This document shows, one piece after another, positions 8,159-16,453 of a DNA stretch of 64,000 bases. The stretch spans positions 114,676 to 178,675 of the forward strand of contig NZ_JBFAHM010000018.1 of the NCBI RefSeq assembly GCF_040654195.1. Reading direction: 5' to 3'. The translations under genes were made by a program, and so were the position numbers. Source of the stretch: Hamadaea sp013361475. Its GTDB lineage: Bacteria > Actinomycetota > Actinomycetes > Mycobacteriales > Micromonosporaceae. The notes below the pieces were generated by a model, which saw only the letters and a list, made by a program, of their open reading frames with translations, was not told where the DNA came from and made no database searches. Positions within the stretch are counted from its first letter, which is position 1; each line of letters opens with the position of its first letter.

Positions 8159-8734
8159 TCAGAGAACCGAGTCGCGCTCGAGATCGGTGATGTCGATCTC
8201 GTTCTCCTCGAACAGCGTCTCCAGGGCTTCCGCCCCGTTCTCCAGCGCGTATTCCGCCTCGGCCTCGCTCACCGGGATGGCGAGCAGCCAGGCGACGGTC
8301 TTCTCGCCGATGACCCGGGAGGCGAACTCCTGGTCCCAATAGACCGAGGGGTCGGCGAAGTAGATGTGCGGCAGCTCGGTGTCGGGGATCTGCATCCGGA
8401 CGATGTCACGGAAGCAGGCCCCGGGCTCGGGCTCCCATCCGTCGTTCAGCACGAAGAACGCGGCGGTGGAGATGATCTCGGCGAACGGGTAGTCGGACTC
8501 GGCGACCCCGAGGAACTCCACGCCGAGCGGCGGATCGAGGTCGCGGTCGAGCGACATGTCGGACAGCCCGATCGTCGCGTATGCCGTCAGGCCCTTCTCC
8601 GGGCGGTCCGCCGAGTGCAGGACGCCGATGCGGCTGGTCTCGTCGGCGTTGAGGTATTCGATGACCCGGGGGCTGCCACCGAAGATCCCCGCCGTCGTCT
8701 TGGCGATCGCCTTGTTGTCCGCGCTCACTGCCAT
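8159..8734 (-). CDS. SUFU-domain protein, probable immunity protein of the adjacent nuclease
   Basis: This 191-aa soluble, strongly acidic protein has the suppressor-of-fused (SUFU) fold: 'RPEKGLTAYATIGLSDMSL' is the central conserved strand-loop and 'AEIISTAAFFVLNDGWEPEPG' follows. Bacterial SUFU proteins are established immunity proteins in polymorphic toxin loci. It starts 1 nt after the stop of the GH-E nuclease gene, as expected for an immunity partner, and its acidity suits binding of the very basic toxin. It is the last gene of the five-gene cassette, ahead of a shared terminator. Confidence 0.85.
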   Translation of the reverse strand: MAVSADNKAIAKTTAGIFGGSPRVIEYLNADETSRIGVLHSADRPEKGLTAYATIGLSDMSLDRDLDPPLGVEFLGVAESDYPFAEIISTAAFFVLNDGWEPEPGACFRDIVRMQIPDTELPHIYFADPSVYWDQEFASRVIGEKTVAWLLAIPVSEAEAEYALENGAEALETLFEENEIDITDLERDSVL

Positions 8735-8735
8735 G

Positions 8736-9194
8736 TCACGGCCCCAAATAGTCGTCGGTGTGATCTTCGCCGGCGTGGCTCTGGTTGGACGAGGGGAGCT
8801 CCGGCCGGTAGTGGGACGGGTCGTTGTGCTCGTCCAGGAACTTCTTCCGCGTGATTTTACGCTGCCGGGCGCTGTCCCGGTGCTTGCGGAACTCGTATCC
8901 CGGCTTGTGGCCCATGTCCCACGGCTTCTTCTTGTCCATGACCTTACCCGTGAGCGGGTCGCGGACCTTGCCGTCGGGCCCCTTGGCGGCGTTCCAGGCC
9001 TTGTCCCGGACGCCCTTGCGGAAGCCCTTCGGCCGCCGATAGACGTCCTTGCTCTTCTTCGCCGCCTTCTTGGCCGCCTTGGTGACGCCTGGCAGGACGT
9101 CGCCCTTCTTCACCACCTTGGCCAGGGGCTTCATCAGGCCCTCGGCCGCCTCGCCGGCCAGCTTGCCGACGGCGCGCTTGCCGGCCCTAGCCAC
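8736..9194 (-). CDS. GH-E family nuclease toxin domain protein (T7SS effector C-terminal part)
   Basis: This 152-aa, Lys/Arg-rich protein has at its C-terminus the GH-E variant of the HNH/EndoVII-type nuclease fold: 'WDMGHKPGYEF' near residues 92-102 (candidate catalytic His96 and Glu101), then 'KKFLDEHNDPSHYRPE' and 'SSNQSH' near residue 140. The first 60 residues are a basic helical linker. The GTG start lies inside the end of the upstream CpnT-N-like gene (8-nt overlap, +1 frame relative to it). In most such effectors the toxin domain is fused to its delivery domain; here it is separate, or joined by frameshifting. The probable activity is DNA cleavage in a rival cell, by family inference. 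Confidence 0.83.
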   Translation of the reverse strand: MARAGKRAVGKLAGEAAEGLMKPLAKVVKKGDVLPGVTKAAKKAAKKSKDVYRRPKGFRKGVRDKAWNAAKGPDGKVRDPLTGKVMDKKKPWDMGHKPGYEFRKHRDSARQRKITRKKFLDEHNDPSHYRPELPSSNQSHAGEDHTDDYLGP

Positions 9195-9681
9195 CGAGCA
9201 CCTTCCCCACCGCCTGATCCAGCAGCCAGTTGAGCAGACGCTTGAGCGCCTCGCGCAGCAAGGCGATGACGGCGGTCGACGCACCGAAGGTCACGAAGGC
9301 CGCCGCGATAGCCGAGGCGATCGCGATCAGGGTCAGCGTCGCCTGGACGATGACGTTGATCTTCAACGCCAGGACGATGCCGGCGCAGACCATCATGCCG
9401 ACGCCGACGATGTCGGCACCGGTGCCGCCTTGGTTGAGCCGCTGCACGGGGCTGCCGTCGCCGGTCCACCGAGCCTGGAAGGCGCTGATCATCTCACCCT
9501 TGTTGGCGTTCCAGACCTGCGTCGCCGTGTTCTGCGCGTTGTTGACGTGACCGTCCAGCAGACCGGACAGCTCCGACCACGACTGGCCGAGGTCCAGCAG
9601 CTTCGTCTCGTCGCCCTTCGGCCAGGTGAACCCGATGATCGAGAGGATGGTCTGCACTTCGCCGGGAACCGTCATACCCAT
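9187..9681 (-). CDS. CpnT N-terminal-like / WXG100-like domain protein with membrane segments
   Basis: This 164-aa protein begins like the N-terminal domain of CpnT-type T7SS effectors: 'SIIGFTWPKGDETKLLDLGQ' near residues 14-33, then helical 'VWNANKGEMISAFQARWTGD'. Two hydrophobic segments follow (about residues 92-112 and 115-140), and an amphipathic helix closes it. The first ATG has AGGAGG 6 nt upstream. The frame ends in TAG inside the GTG start of the nuclease gene. In effectors with this module the N-domain directs secretion and the C-terminal domain is the toxin, so this gene is the probable delivery half of a split effector. Confidence 0.8.
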   Translation of the reverse strand: MGMTVPGEVQTILSIIGFTWPKGDETKLLDLGQSWSELSGLLDGHVNNAQNTATQVWNANKGEMISAFQARWTGDGSPVQRLNQGGTGADIVGVGMMVCAGIVLALKINVIVQATLTLIAIASAIAAAFVTFGASTAVIALLREALKRLLNWLLDQAVGKVLGG

Positions 9682-9691
9682 TACAGACCTC

Positions 9692-10030
9692 CTACAGGGA
9701 CAGCGTCGGGCCGCTGGACGCCAGCTTGTTCATCCGCTCCATCGCGGACATGTCGGCGTCGTCGTAGTTGTCGGCGGCGACGCCGAGCCGCTCGGCATAG
9801 TCGTCCAGCGTGTCGAGATTGGACGTGATCGCGTTGATGACCAGCGCCAGAGCCGCCTTGTAGATGGCGCCCATCGCGCTGCCCAGGTCGTCGTCGCCCC
9901 AGCACTCGCCGAGCGACTCGATCTGGCCGATGAACTGCTGGATCATCTGGTCGGCCTGCTCGGTGACGTCGTTGAGCTGCGACGAGGCCAGCCGGAGACC
10001 GGTGGAGACGACTTCGATCGGAACGCTCAT
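9692..10030 (-). CDS. WXG100-like T7SS small protein
   Basis: This 112-aa helical-hairpin protein has a Trp-Gly turn, 'LGECWGDDDLGSAMGAIY', near residues 40-57, characteristic of WXG100-like ESX substrates and effector partners in actinobacteria. The two arms, 'LASSQLNDVTEQADQMIQQF' and 'ITSNLDTLDDYAERLGVAA', are amphipathic. The ATG overlaps the upstream YbaB-like gene stop by 4 nt. It probably acts as the co-secreted partner of the next gene product; that is inference from family and position. Confidence 0.82.
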   Translation of the reverse strand: MSVPIEVVSTGLRLASSQLNDVTEQADQMIQQFIGQIESLGECWGDDDLGSAMGAIYKAALALVINAITSNLDTLDDYAERLGVAADNYDDADMSAMERMNKLASSGPTLSL

Positions 10031-10446
10031 GACAGCCGCCGATCGATCTTCGCCATCTGGTCGGCGAGCGTGTCGGTGATCCTGGTCATCGTGCGCACGC
10101 CCTCCTCCCGGATCTGCTTCATCGTCTCGGCCAGCGCGGCGGGGTCGACCGCGGCCGCGGCGGCGGCCGCGGGATCGGACGACCGGGACGCGGCCCAGGC
10201 CTGGTTGAAGGCGGACATGATCTCGACGGCGAGCTCGCGTGGCGTCAGTGCCATGACGTGGTCGTCGAGGAAGAGCTCGCTCATCCGGCCGTCGGCGGCG
10301 AGCTTGAGGCTCACCTTTCCGTCGAGGGCACTCCCCGACGCTTCGAGGCTGGGGTCACGAGACTGATCGCGGGCCTTCTCGGCCTCGCGTTGGGCCATTT
10401 CCATCAGACGGTCGAGGTCACCGACGATGCTCGACAAGTCGGACAT
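10027..10446 (-). CDS. YbaB/EbfC-family DNA-binding-like protein
   Basis: This 139-aa protein has an N-terminal coiled helix ('LDRLMEMAQREAEKARDQSR'), a central sheet ('VSLKLAADGRMSELFLDD') and a C-terminal helix, the YbaB/EbfC layout. An Ala-rich segment at about residues 90-103 is unusual. The start ATG has a GGGAGG ribosome site. YbaB-like proteins commonly head T7SS effector loci in Streptomyces and Micromonosporaceae; whether this one binds DNA or chaperones the substrate is not known. It is the first gene of the toxin cassette. Confidence 0.78.
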   Translation of the reverse strand: MSDLSSIVGDLDRLMEMAQREAEKARDQSRDPSLEASGSALDGKVSLKLAADGRMSELFLDDHVMALTPRELAVEIMSAFNQAWAASRSSDPAAAAAAAVDPAALAETMKQIREEGVRTMTRITDTLADQMAKIDRRLS

Positions 10447-10742
10447 GCGTACCTCCCCATGTGCCGGACCACCCCGGAACCGCTGGGCGCCCCGAGGTTC
10501 GGTCCCGAAAGTAGTCAGCACATAGGCGGTACGCAATGCGTAATCCGTCGCCTGTGGACAACTTCAGTGACTAAGGATTCGCGCCAATCGCCTGACGTGC
10601 AGTGATTGAGTGCGTACGCGTTGTCAAGCCCCCGACTCGCCGGTTCAATCGGGCGGATCGACCAAGATCAGCCGGATTTCGTGTGATCGTCGGCGGCAGA
10701 TGGGGATAATGGCACGATACCTACCAATTTATGAGGGATCGT
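10447..10742. promoter_or_regulatory. Divergent control region of toxin cassette and GGDEF-EAL gene
   Basis: About 296 bp without a gene. It contains a perfect small palindrome, TACGCA-A-TGCGTA, at 10530-10542 on the toxin side, a candidate operator. On the other side, GATAAT at 10705-10710 could be a -10 box for the GGDEF-EAL gene. No RNA gene or larger repeat is seen. Confidence 0.45.
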
Positions 10743-13700
10743 GTGCGACGGTTGATCGTCCCCGCGTACGCGGTGTGGCTGCTACTCCTGGCGGCGGTCT
10801 ACTTCACGATGCCGCCGACGACCTTGGCCGCCTTCGTCTGGCTCGCCATCGGGCTCAGCAGCACGACCGCGGTGCTCGTCGGCGTACGCCTGAACCGGCC
10901 CCGGCGGCCCCGGCCCTGGTTCCTGCTGGCAGGTGCGGTCCTCACGTACGCCGCCGCCGACGCCGTGTACTACTTCGCCGAAGGGGTCGCCCCGATCGGC
11001 GACGACGTCTTCCTCGACGATCTGCTCTATGCAGTGATGTTCGTCCTGCTCATGGCGGCTCTGCTCCAATTCGGGCGGCCCGCCGCGCGCGGGGCGCTCC
11101 TCGACGCGCTGATCGTGATGTGCAGTGTGGGGCTGCTGACCTGGATCGTCCTGATCCAGCCGCGCGCGGATCAGCCCGCGGTCAACAACCTGACCCACCT
11201 CACGTCGGTGATCTATCCGGTCGCTGACGTCGTGATCCTCGCCGCCGTCACCCGGCTCATCCGGGCGCTGAACGTCTCCGCCGCCATCCTGCTGCTGATC
11301 GTGGGCACAGTGGGCCTGCTGGTCTCTGACGCGGTCTATCGGGCGGCTCATCTCGGCTACCCCCTGGGCGACCTGGTCGGCCTCGGCTGGTTCGTCTTCT
11401 ACGCCTGCTTCGGCCTGGCCGCGCTCGACCCGTCGATGCGTACCCTCACCGAGCCACCGAAGCTGCGCGTACGCGACACGACGCCGCTGAGCATCACGCT
11501 GCTGACGGTGTCCGCCTTGATCCCACCGGCGGTGCTCTTCTTCGAGGCGGTGACCGACCCCCCGGTTCGGGACGGGGTCATCATCGCGGTCGCGTGCGCG
11601 GCGATGGGCATCCTCGTGCTGACCCGGCTCGCCGGGGTGGGCCGGAAGCTCCAGTCGCAGTTCAGCCGGGAACGCGGCCTTCGCCGGGTCAGCACCTCCC
11701 TGGTGTCGGCGGCGGACACCAAGGACGTCGGCGCGGCGCTCAAGGCCGGGATCGCGCAGCTGATTCCGGCGGACGTCCCCCATCGGGCGATCCTCCTGGA
11801 ACCCCCGGTCCCCGAGCCGTTACGCGCGGTGCGCGACGACCAGATCCTCCCCGCCGCGGCGCTGCCCGAATGGCTCGCACAGCGGGTCCTGCCGCATCCG
11901 TCGGCGATGGCGGCCCCGCTCGTGCTGCCGGACCGCCCGGTCGGCGACGCGCAGGTGGGCGTCCTGCTGATCGGAGCGCCCGAGCGAGTGCTGCGCGCGA
12001 TCCGGGAGTCCGTCCAGGCGCTGACGGCGCAGGCCGCGCTGGCGGTGGACCGCATTCAGCTCGGGCAGGAACTGCTGCGGCGCAATAACGAGGAGTACTT
12101 CCGGGCGCTCGTCCACAACACGGCCGACGTCATCCTGATCCTGGACGACGACGACCGCGTCCGGTACGCCAGCCCGTCGGCGACGGCCATGTTCGGCACT
12201 GCCGGGATCATCGGGATGCCGCTGCTCGATCTGGTGGACCCGGACAGCCGGGCGCAGGCCGGCACGGAGCTGCGGGCGGTACGCCTCACCGGCTCGCTCG
12301 CCCGGCCACCGGCCGCCGGGCTGGCCCGGGACACCGGCGACTGGACCGTACGCGGTCCCAACGGCCCAGCTGTGCAGGCCGAGGCGTCCTGGCGGGATCT
12401 GCGGACCGACCCCGCCGTCCAGGGCATCGTCGTGACCCTCCGGGACGTGACCGAGCAGCGACGGCTGGAGCGGGAGCTGACCCATCGGGCGTACCACGAC
12501 GCGCTGACGGGGCTGCCGAACCGCGCGTTGTTCGCCGAACGCCTGCAGCAGGCGCTCGCGCACGCCGACCAGAACTTGACCGTCGTGGGCGTACTGCTCC
12601 TCGACCTCGACGACTTCAAGATCGTCAACGACACCTTGGGCCACAACCTGGGCGACGAGCTGCTCATCGGGGTCAGCCACCGGCTCGCCGAGCTGCTGCG
12701 GCACCGGGACATGGCGGCTCGGCTGGGCGGCGACGAGTTCGCCGTGATCATCGAGGACGCCGCCGACCTCGCGGCGGTCGAGGACGTGGCCGCCCGGGTG
12801 GTGACCGCCTTCCGGGAGCCTTTGCCGGTCCAGGGCCAGCTCGTCAACGGCTCGGTCAGCGTGGGGGTGGCGACCAACGCCGAGGCCGCCGACAGCGCCG
12901 AACTGCTGCGCCACGCCGACCTGGCGCTCTATGTCGCCAAGGGCGAGGGCAAGGGACAATGGCGGCGCTACCAGCCCGATCTGCACACCGCGATCACCGA
13001 GCGGCTCACCCTGCGGACCGAACTGGACGCCGCGGTCGCCGGCGACCAGCTGGACGTCGAGTACCAGCCGATCGTGGCGCTGAGCAGCGGCCGGACCGTG
13101 GGCTTCGAGGCCCTCGTCCGCTGGAACCACCCGACCCGGGGCCGGTTGCTGCCGCACGCCTTCATCGACCTCGCCGAGGAGTCCGGACTGGTCGAGCCGA
13201 TCGGCGAATGGGTGCTCCGGAACGCGATCGAGGCCGCCGACTCCTGGCAGCACAACGGCCGGGTGCATCGGCCCTACGTCAGCGTCAACGTCTCGGCCTG
13301 GCAGTTCCGCAACTCGGCCTTCGCCGACCGGGTGCTGTCCGGACTGGCCGACCGCGGGCTGGCACCGGGTCTGCTGATGCTGGAGATCACGGAGAGCCTG
13401 CTGGTACGCGACGACGACCGGCTCTGGCGCGACCTGGCCCGGCTGCGGCAGGCGGGCGTACGCATCGCGATCGACGACTTCGGCACCGGCTACTCCTCGC
13501 TGAGCTACCTGCGTGCGGTGCCCCTCGACGTGCTGAAGATCGACCGCCAGTTCACCTCCACGATCGCCGCGTCGGCGAAGCAACGGGCGCTGGTGGACGG
13601 CATCGTGCGGCTCGCACACACGCTGGGCCTGGAGGTGATCGCCGAAGGCATCGAGACCTCGGCCGAGTCGACGCTGCTGACCGTGCTCGGCTGTCCCTAC

Positions 13701-13769
13701 GGACAGGGATACCTGTTCGCCAAGCCCCTGCCACTCACTGAGACGTACACCTGGCTCGCCCGCCACTGA
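10743..13769 (+). CDS. Membrane-bound GGDEF-EAL cyclic di-GMP enzyme with PAS domain
   Basis: This protein of about 1008 aa begins with an N-terminal block of roughly 8-9 membrane helices (residues 1-300), a linker/GAF-like segment, PAS (about 455-575), GGDEF (about 578-740) and EAL (about 755-1000). The cyclase active site 'RLGGDEFAVI' is intact, and an inhibitory-site motif RHRD sits five residues before GGDEF. The phosphodiesterase motifs 'FEALVRW' and 'IDDFGTGYSSLSYL' are also intact, so both activities are possible. GTG 10743 is preferred over ATG 10731 because GAGGG lies 6 nt before it. It is monocistronic. Confidence 0.92.
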   Translation: MRRLIVPAYAVWLLLLAAVYFTMPPTTLAAFVWLAIGLSSTTAVLVGVRLNRPRRPRPWFLLAGAVLTYAAADAVYYFAEGVAPIGDDVFLDDLLYAVMFVLLMAALLQFGRPAARGALLDALIVMCSVGLLTWIVLIQPRADQPAVNNLTHLTSVIYPVADVVILAAVTRLIRALNVSAAILLLIVGTVGLLVSDAVYRAAHLGYPLGDLVGLGWFVFYACFGLAALDPSMRTLTEPPKLRVRDTTPLSITLLTVSALIPPAVLFFEAVTDPPVRDGVIIAVACAAMGILVLTRLAGVGRKLQSQFSRERGLRRVSTSLVSAADTKDVGAALKAGIAQLIPADVPHRAILLEPPVPEPLRAVRDDQILPAAALPEWLAQRVLPHPSAMAAPLVLPDRPVGDAQVGVLLIGAPERVLRAIRESVQALTAQAALAVDRIQLGQELLRRNNEEYFRALVHNTADVILILDDDDRVRYASPSATAMFGTAGIIGMPLLDLVDPDSRAQAGTELRAVRLTGSLARPPAAGLARDTGDWTVRGPNGPAVQAEASWRDLRTDPAVQGIVVTLRDVTEQRRLERELTHRAYHDALTGLPNRALFAERLQQALAHADQNLTVVGVLLLDLDDFKIVNDTLGHNLGDELLIGVSHRLAELLRHRDMAARLGGDEFAVIIEDAADLAAVEDVAARVVTAFREPLPVQGQLVNGSVSVGVATNAEAADSAELLRHADLALYVAKGEGKGQWRRYQPDLHTAITERLTLRTELDAAVAGDQLDVEYQPIVALSSGRTVGFEALVRWNHPTRGRLLPHAFIDLAEESGLVEPIGEWVLRNAIEAADSWQHNGRVHRPYVSVNVSAWQFRNSAFADRVLSGLADRGLAPGLLMLEITESLLVRDDDRLWRDLARLRQAGVRIAIDDFGTGYSSLSYLRAVPLDVLKIDRQFTSTIAASAKQRALVDGIVRLAHTLGLEVIAEGIETSAESTLLTVLGCPYGQGYLFAKPLPLTETYTWLARH

Positions 13770-13773
13770 CCTC

Positions 13774-13779
13774 TAGGCT
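13774..13779 (+). promoter_or_regulatory. Putative leaderless -10 box (TAGGCT)
   Basis: TAGGCT ends 6 nt before the ATG at 13786 with no ribosome site in between, fitting leaderless transcription. Confidence 0.5.
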
Positions 13780-13785
13780 GGGCGT

Positions 13786-14550
13786 ATGAAGATCGCAGTC
13801 GTCGGCGGAACCGGGCTCACCGGCCGCGAAGTCGTCCGGGCCGTCGAAGCGCGCGGCCACGAGCCGGTCGTGATCGCCCGCTCGGTGGGCGTCGACATCA
13901 TCACCGGCGTCGGCCTCGACGACGCGCTCCGCGGAGTCGGCGCGATCATCGACGTCTCGAACGCCCCGACGGCCGACGCCGAGGCGGCCCGCGCCTTCTT
14001 CGGCACGGCTACCAGCACAATCCTCGCGGCGGCGGCGCGGGCCGGCGTCGGCCACCACGTGGTGCTGTCCATCGTCGGCATCGACCGCGTCGCCGGAAAC
14101 CCGCACTACGCGGGCAAACGACGCCAGGAGGAGGTCGCGCTCGCCGGCTCCGTTCCGGCCACGGTGGTACGCGCGACGCAGTTCCACGATTTCGCCGCCA
14201 TGGTGGTGAGCTGGTCGACGACCGACGGCGTGGCCCCGATCGCGCCGCTGCTCGTGCAGCCGATCGCCGTCCCCGACCTCGCCGGCGTCCTGGTGGAGGT
14301 GGCGGGGCAGGCCCCGGTCGGCGGCATCGTCGAGGTCGCCGGCCCGAAGACCGAGGACCTCGTCGACATGGCGCGCCGGACCCTCGCCGTACGCGGTGAG
14401 ACCGTCGAGCTGGTGCCGAGCTGGCAGGGGCGGTTCACCGTCGAGATGGCCGGCGAGGTGCTGCTCCCCGGCCCGGCGGCCCGGATCGCCCCGACGACCT
14501 TCGAGCAGTGGCTGGCGACCGACCCCGCAAACGGGGCCGGATCTGCATAA
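13786..14550 (+). CDS. NAD(P)-binding NmrA/atypical SDR family protein
   Basis: This 254-aa protein has an N-terminal Rossmann dinucleotide motif, 'VVGGTGLTGREVVRAVEARG', at residues 5-24. 'VVLSIVGIDRV' and 'YAGKRRQEEVALAGSVPATV' near residues 95-130 match the NmrA/NAD(P)H-binding atypical SDR group, with a Tyr-x-x-x-Lys-like 'YAGK'. Members are redox sensors or reductases; no substrate can be assigned. The gene is preceded by a leaderless-type promoter box and followed by dps. Confidence 0.82.
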   Translation: MKIAVVGGTGLTGREVVRAVEARGHEPVVIARSVGVDIITGVGLDDALRGVGAIIDVSNAPTADAEAARAFFGTATSTILAAAARAGVGHHVVLSIVGIDRVAGNPHYAGKRRQEEVALAGSVPATVVRATQFHDFAAMVVSWSTTDGVAPIAPLLVQPIAVPDLAGVLVEVAGQAPVGGIVEVAGPKTEDLVDMARRTLAVRGETVELVPSWQGRFTVEMAGEVLLPGPAARIAPTTFEQWLATDPANGAGSA

Positions 14551-14601
14551 ACGCCGGGGAGGCGGGTATCGCCCCTGCCGGAGGGAAGGGGGGATGCGCC
14601 C

Positions 14602-15210
14602 ATGGCGACCACCAAGAAGGCCGCGACGAAGGCGACGGCGAAGAAGGCCGGCCGGAGCAGTCAGCCCCGGCTGAGCCAGGTCAGCTCCGAGATCCAGAAG
14701 TTCGGCAGTGTCGTGGAACTGCCGATCGGCCTGTCCTACGACGCCCGGATGTACTCGTGCGAGCGGCTGAACCGGATCCTGGCCGACACCCAGATCCTGT
14801 ACGCGCTCTACAAGAAGTACCACTGGCTCATGCGGGGGCCGACCTTCTACCAACTGCACCTGTTGCTGGACAAGCACGCGGGCGAGCAGCTGGAACTCGT
14901 CGACCTCGTGGCCGAGCGGGTGCAGACGCTGGGCGGGGTGGCCGTCGGCGACCCGCGGCACGCGGCCGAGCTGACCCGGATCCCCCGGCCGCCGGACGGC
15001 GTCGAGGAGGTCCCGGCGATGCTCTCCCGCCTGCTTCAGGCGCACGAGACCATCCTGGAGGACGCGCACGACGCCGCGTCCAAGGTCGAGGAGGAAGGCG
15101 ACGACGGCAGCAACGACCTGCTCGTCTCCGACGTCATCCGGACCGGCGAACTCCAGGTGTGGTTCCTGTCGGCGCACTTGGTGGACACGCCGACCACCGT
15201 GGCCGACTGA
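14602..15210 (+). CDS. dps: Dps family DNA-protection/ferritin-like protein
   Basis: This 202-aa Dps protein, which stores iron and protects DNA under oxidative stress, has the ferritin four-helix core at about residues 45-190. The intersubunit ferroxidase pattern is visible: 'YKKYHWLMRG' (His), 'LLLDKHAGEQLELVDLVAER' (Asp/Glu). The N-terminus is a basic tail of Lys/Ala/Thr repeats (about residues 2-17), like the DNA-binding tails of other Dps proteins. The ATG at 14602 has a GGAGGG-type purine-rich leader some distance upstream. Its stop is 1 bp from the convergent histidine kinase stop. Confidence 0.92.
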   Translation: MATTKKAATKATAKKAGRSSQPRLSQVSSEIQKFGSVVELPIGLSYDARMYSCERLNRILADTQILYALYKKYHWLMRGPTFYQLHLLLDKHAGEQLELVDLVAERVQTLGGVAVGDPRHAAELTRIPRPPDGVEEVPAMLSRLLQAHETILEDAHDAASKVEEEGDDGSNDLLVSDVIRTGELQVWFLSAHLVDTPTTVAD

Positions 15211-15211
15211 G

Positions 15212-16453
15212 TCAGGCGTACGCGGCGGGCAGGGTCACCGTGACGACCAGCCCGCCGCCGGACCGGGGCCGGGCGACGACCTCGCCGCCGTGGGCTCGGG
15301 CCACCGACCGCACGATCGACAGGCCGAGCCCGGCGCCCTTCGAGGTGACCAGTCGTTCGTCGTCGAGCCGGCGGAACGGCTCGAAGAGCCCGGGAATGTC
15401 GTAGGGCGGGATGGTCAGGCCGCTGTTGGCCACTTCCAGCTCGACCCCGCCGTCGGGGCGTACGCGGCTCGCGACGCGGGCGAAGCCACCGGCGTGGTTG
15501 TGCCGGATGGCGTTCTCCACGAGGTTCTGGGCCAGGCGTTCCAGCAGGATGGGATCGCCGACGGTCACCGCCTCGGCGGCGTCCTCGGTGAGCGTGACGT
15601 CGGCCGCCCGCGCCTCCTCGGTGGCCTGCGCGACGACGTGGCTGACGACGTCGGCGAGGTCGATCTCGGCCCGCTCCAGCACCTCGTTCTCCGAGCGGGC
15701 GAGCAGCAAGAGCCCGTTGATCAGGCGCTCGTGCCTACTGTTGATCTCCAGTAAGGTCTCGCCGAGCTGCTTGACGTCGGCGGACGCCGTCTTCCGGTTC
15801 ATCGCCACTTCGACCAGCGCCCGGTTGAGCGTCAACGGCGTACGCAATTCGTGGGAGGCGTTGGCGACGAACCGCCGTTGCCCCTCGAACGACCGGTCGA
15901 GCCGCTCGACCATGGTGTCGAAGGTGTCGGCCAGCTCTTTGACGTCGTCGTCGCCGCCTCGCAGGGCGATGCGCTCGTGCAGGCTGAGGTCCGCGCCCCG
16001 GGCGTTGGCGATACGGCGGGCGGTGTCGGTGACCTGATGCAGCGGCGCGAGCACCCGCCCCGCGATCAGCCAGCCCAGCGCGATCGCCGCCACCCCGACG
16101 ATGCCGAGCGCGATGCCGCCTTGGGTCAGCAATGAGGTGAGCGCGTCGGTACGCAGCTTCCGTTGCTGGTCCGCCAGGTATTTCGGCACGTCGTTCGCCG
16201 TGATCTGCTGACCGCTGCCCGAGATGAGGTACGGGCGGTCGGCCAGGTCGTCCGGCAGGGCAGTGCCGGGCGCGGGACTGCCCTTGACTGAACCGGACAT
16301 CTTGATCTGGACCATGTTCCCGGTGCCCGGCAACTGTTGCTGGACCAGGAGGAAGGTCACCCCGAGCAGGACGATGCCCGCCAGGAGGAACAGGCCGCCG
16401 TAGACCAGGGTCAACCGGGTACGCAGGGTGGGCCGGAACCGGCGTCGGCTCAT
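15212..16453 (-). CDS. Two-component sensor histidine kinase
   Basis: This 413-aa membrane kinase has TM1 at about residues 12-36, a short extracytoplasmic sensor region, TM2 at about 130-155, HAMP, then the dimerisation/phosphoacceptor motif 'ASHELRTPLTLNRAL'. The ATPase domain has an N-box 'LAQNLVENAIRHNHAGG' and a G-box 'GAGLGLSIVRSVARAHGG'. The ATG overlaps the response-regulator stop by 4 nt. The pair is divergent from the lipoprotein-adaptor-ABC operon, which it probably controls, as in other MacAB-like envelope-stress modules. The signal is unknown. Confidence 0.92.
   Translation of the reverse strand: MSRRRFRPTLRTRLTLVYGGLFLLAGIVLLGVTFLLVQQQLPGTGNMVQIKMSGSVKGSPAPGTALPDDLADRPYLISGSGQQITANDVPKYLADQQRKLRTDALTSLLTQGGIALGIVGVAAIALGWLIAGRVLAPLHQVTDTARRIANARGADLSLHERIALRGGDDDVKELADTFDTMVERLDRSFEGQRRFVANASHELRTPLTLNRALVEVAMNRKTASADVKQLGETLLEINSRHERLINGLLLLARSENEVLERAEIDLADVVSHVVAQATEEARAADVTLTEDAAEAVTVGDPILLERLAQNLVENAIRHNHAGGFARVASRVRPDGGVELEVANSGLTIPPYDIPGLFEPFRRLDDERLVTSKGAGLGLSIVRSVARAHGGEVVARPRSGGGLVVTVTLPAAYA

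Noticed and set aside
9195..9284. N-terminal extension of the GH-E nuclease frame
   Set aside because: It overlaps the CpnT-N-like gene in another frame, is Cys/Ser/Arg-rich and has no domain; the internal GTG is the better start.
11820..13766. Long antisense open frame opposite the GGDEF-EAL gene
   Set aside because: The sense strand encodes intact GGDEF, PAS and EAL motifs; the antisense product is Gln/Val/Arg-rich filler.
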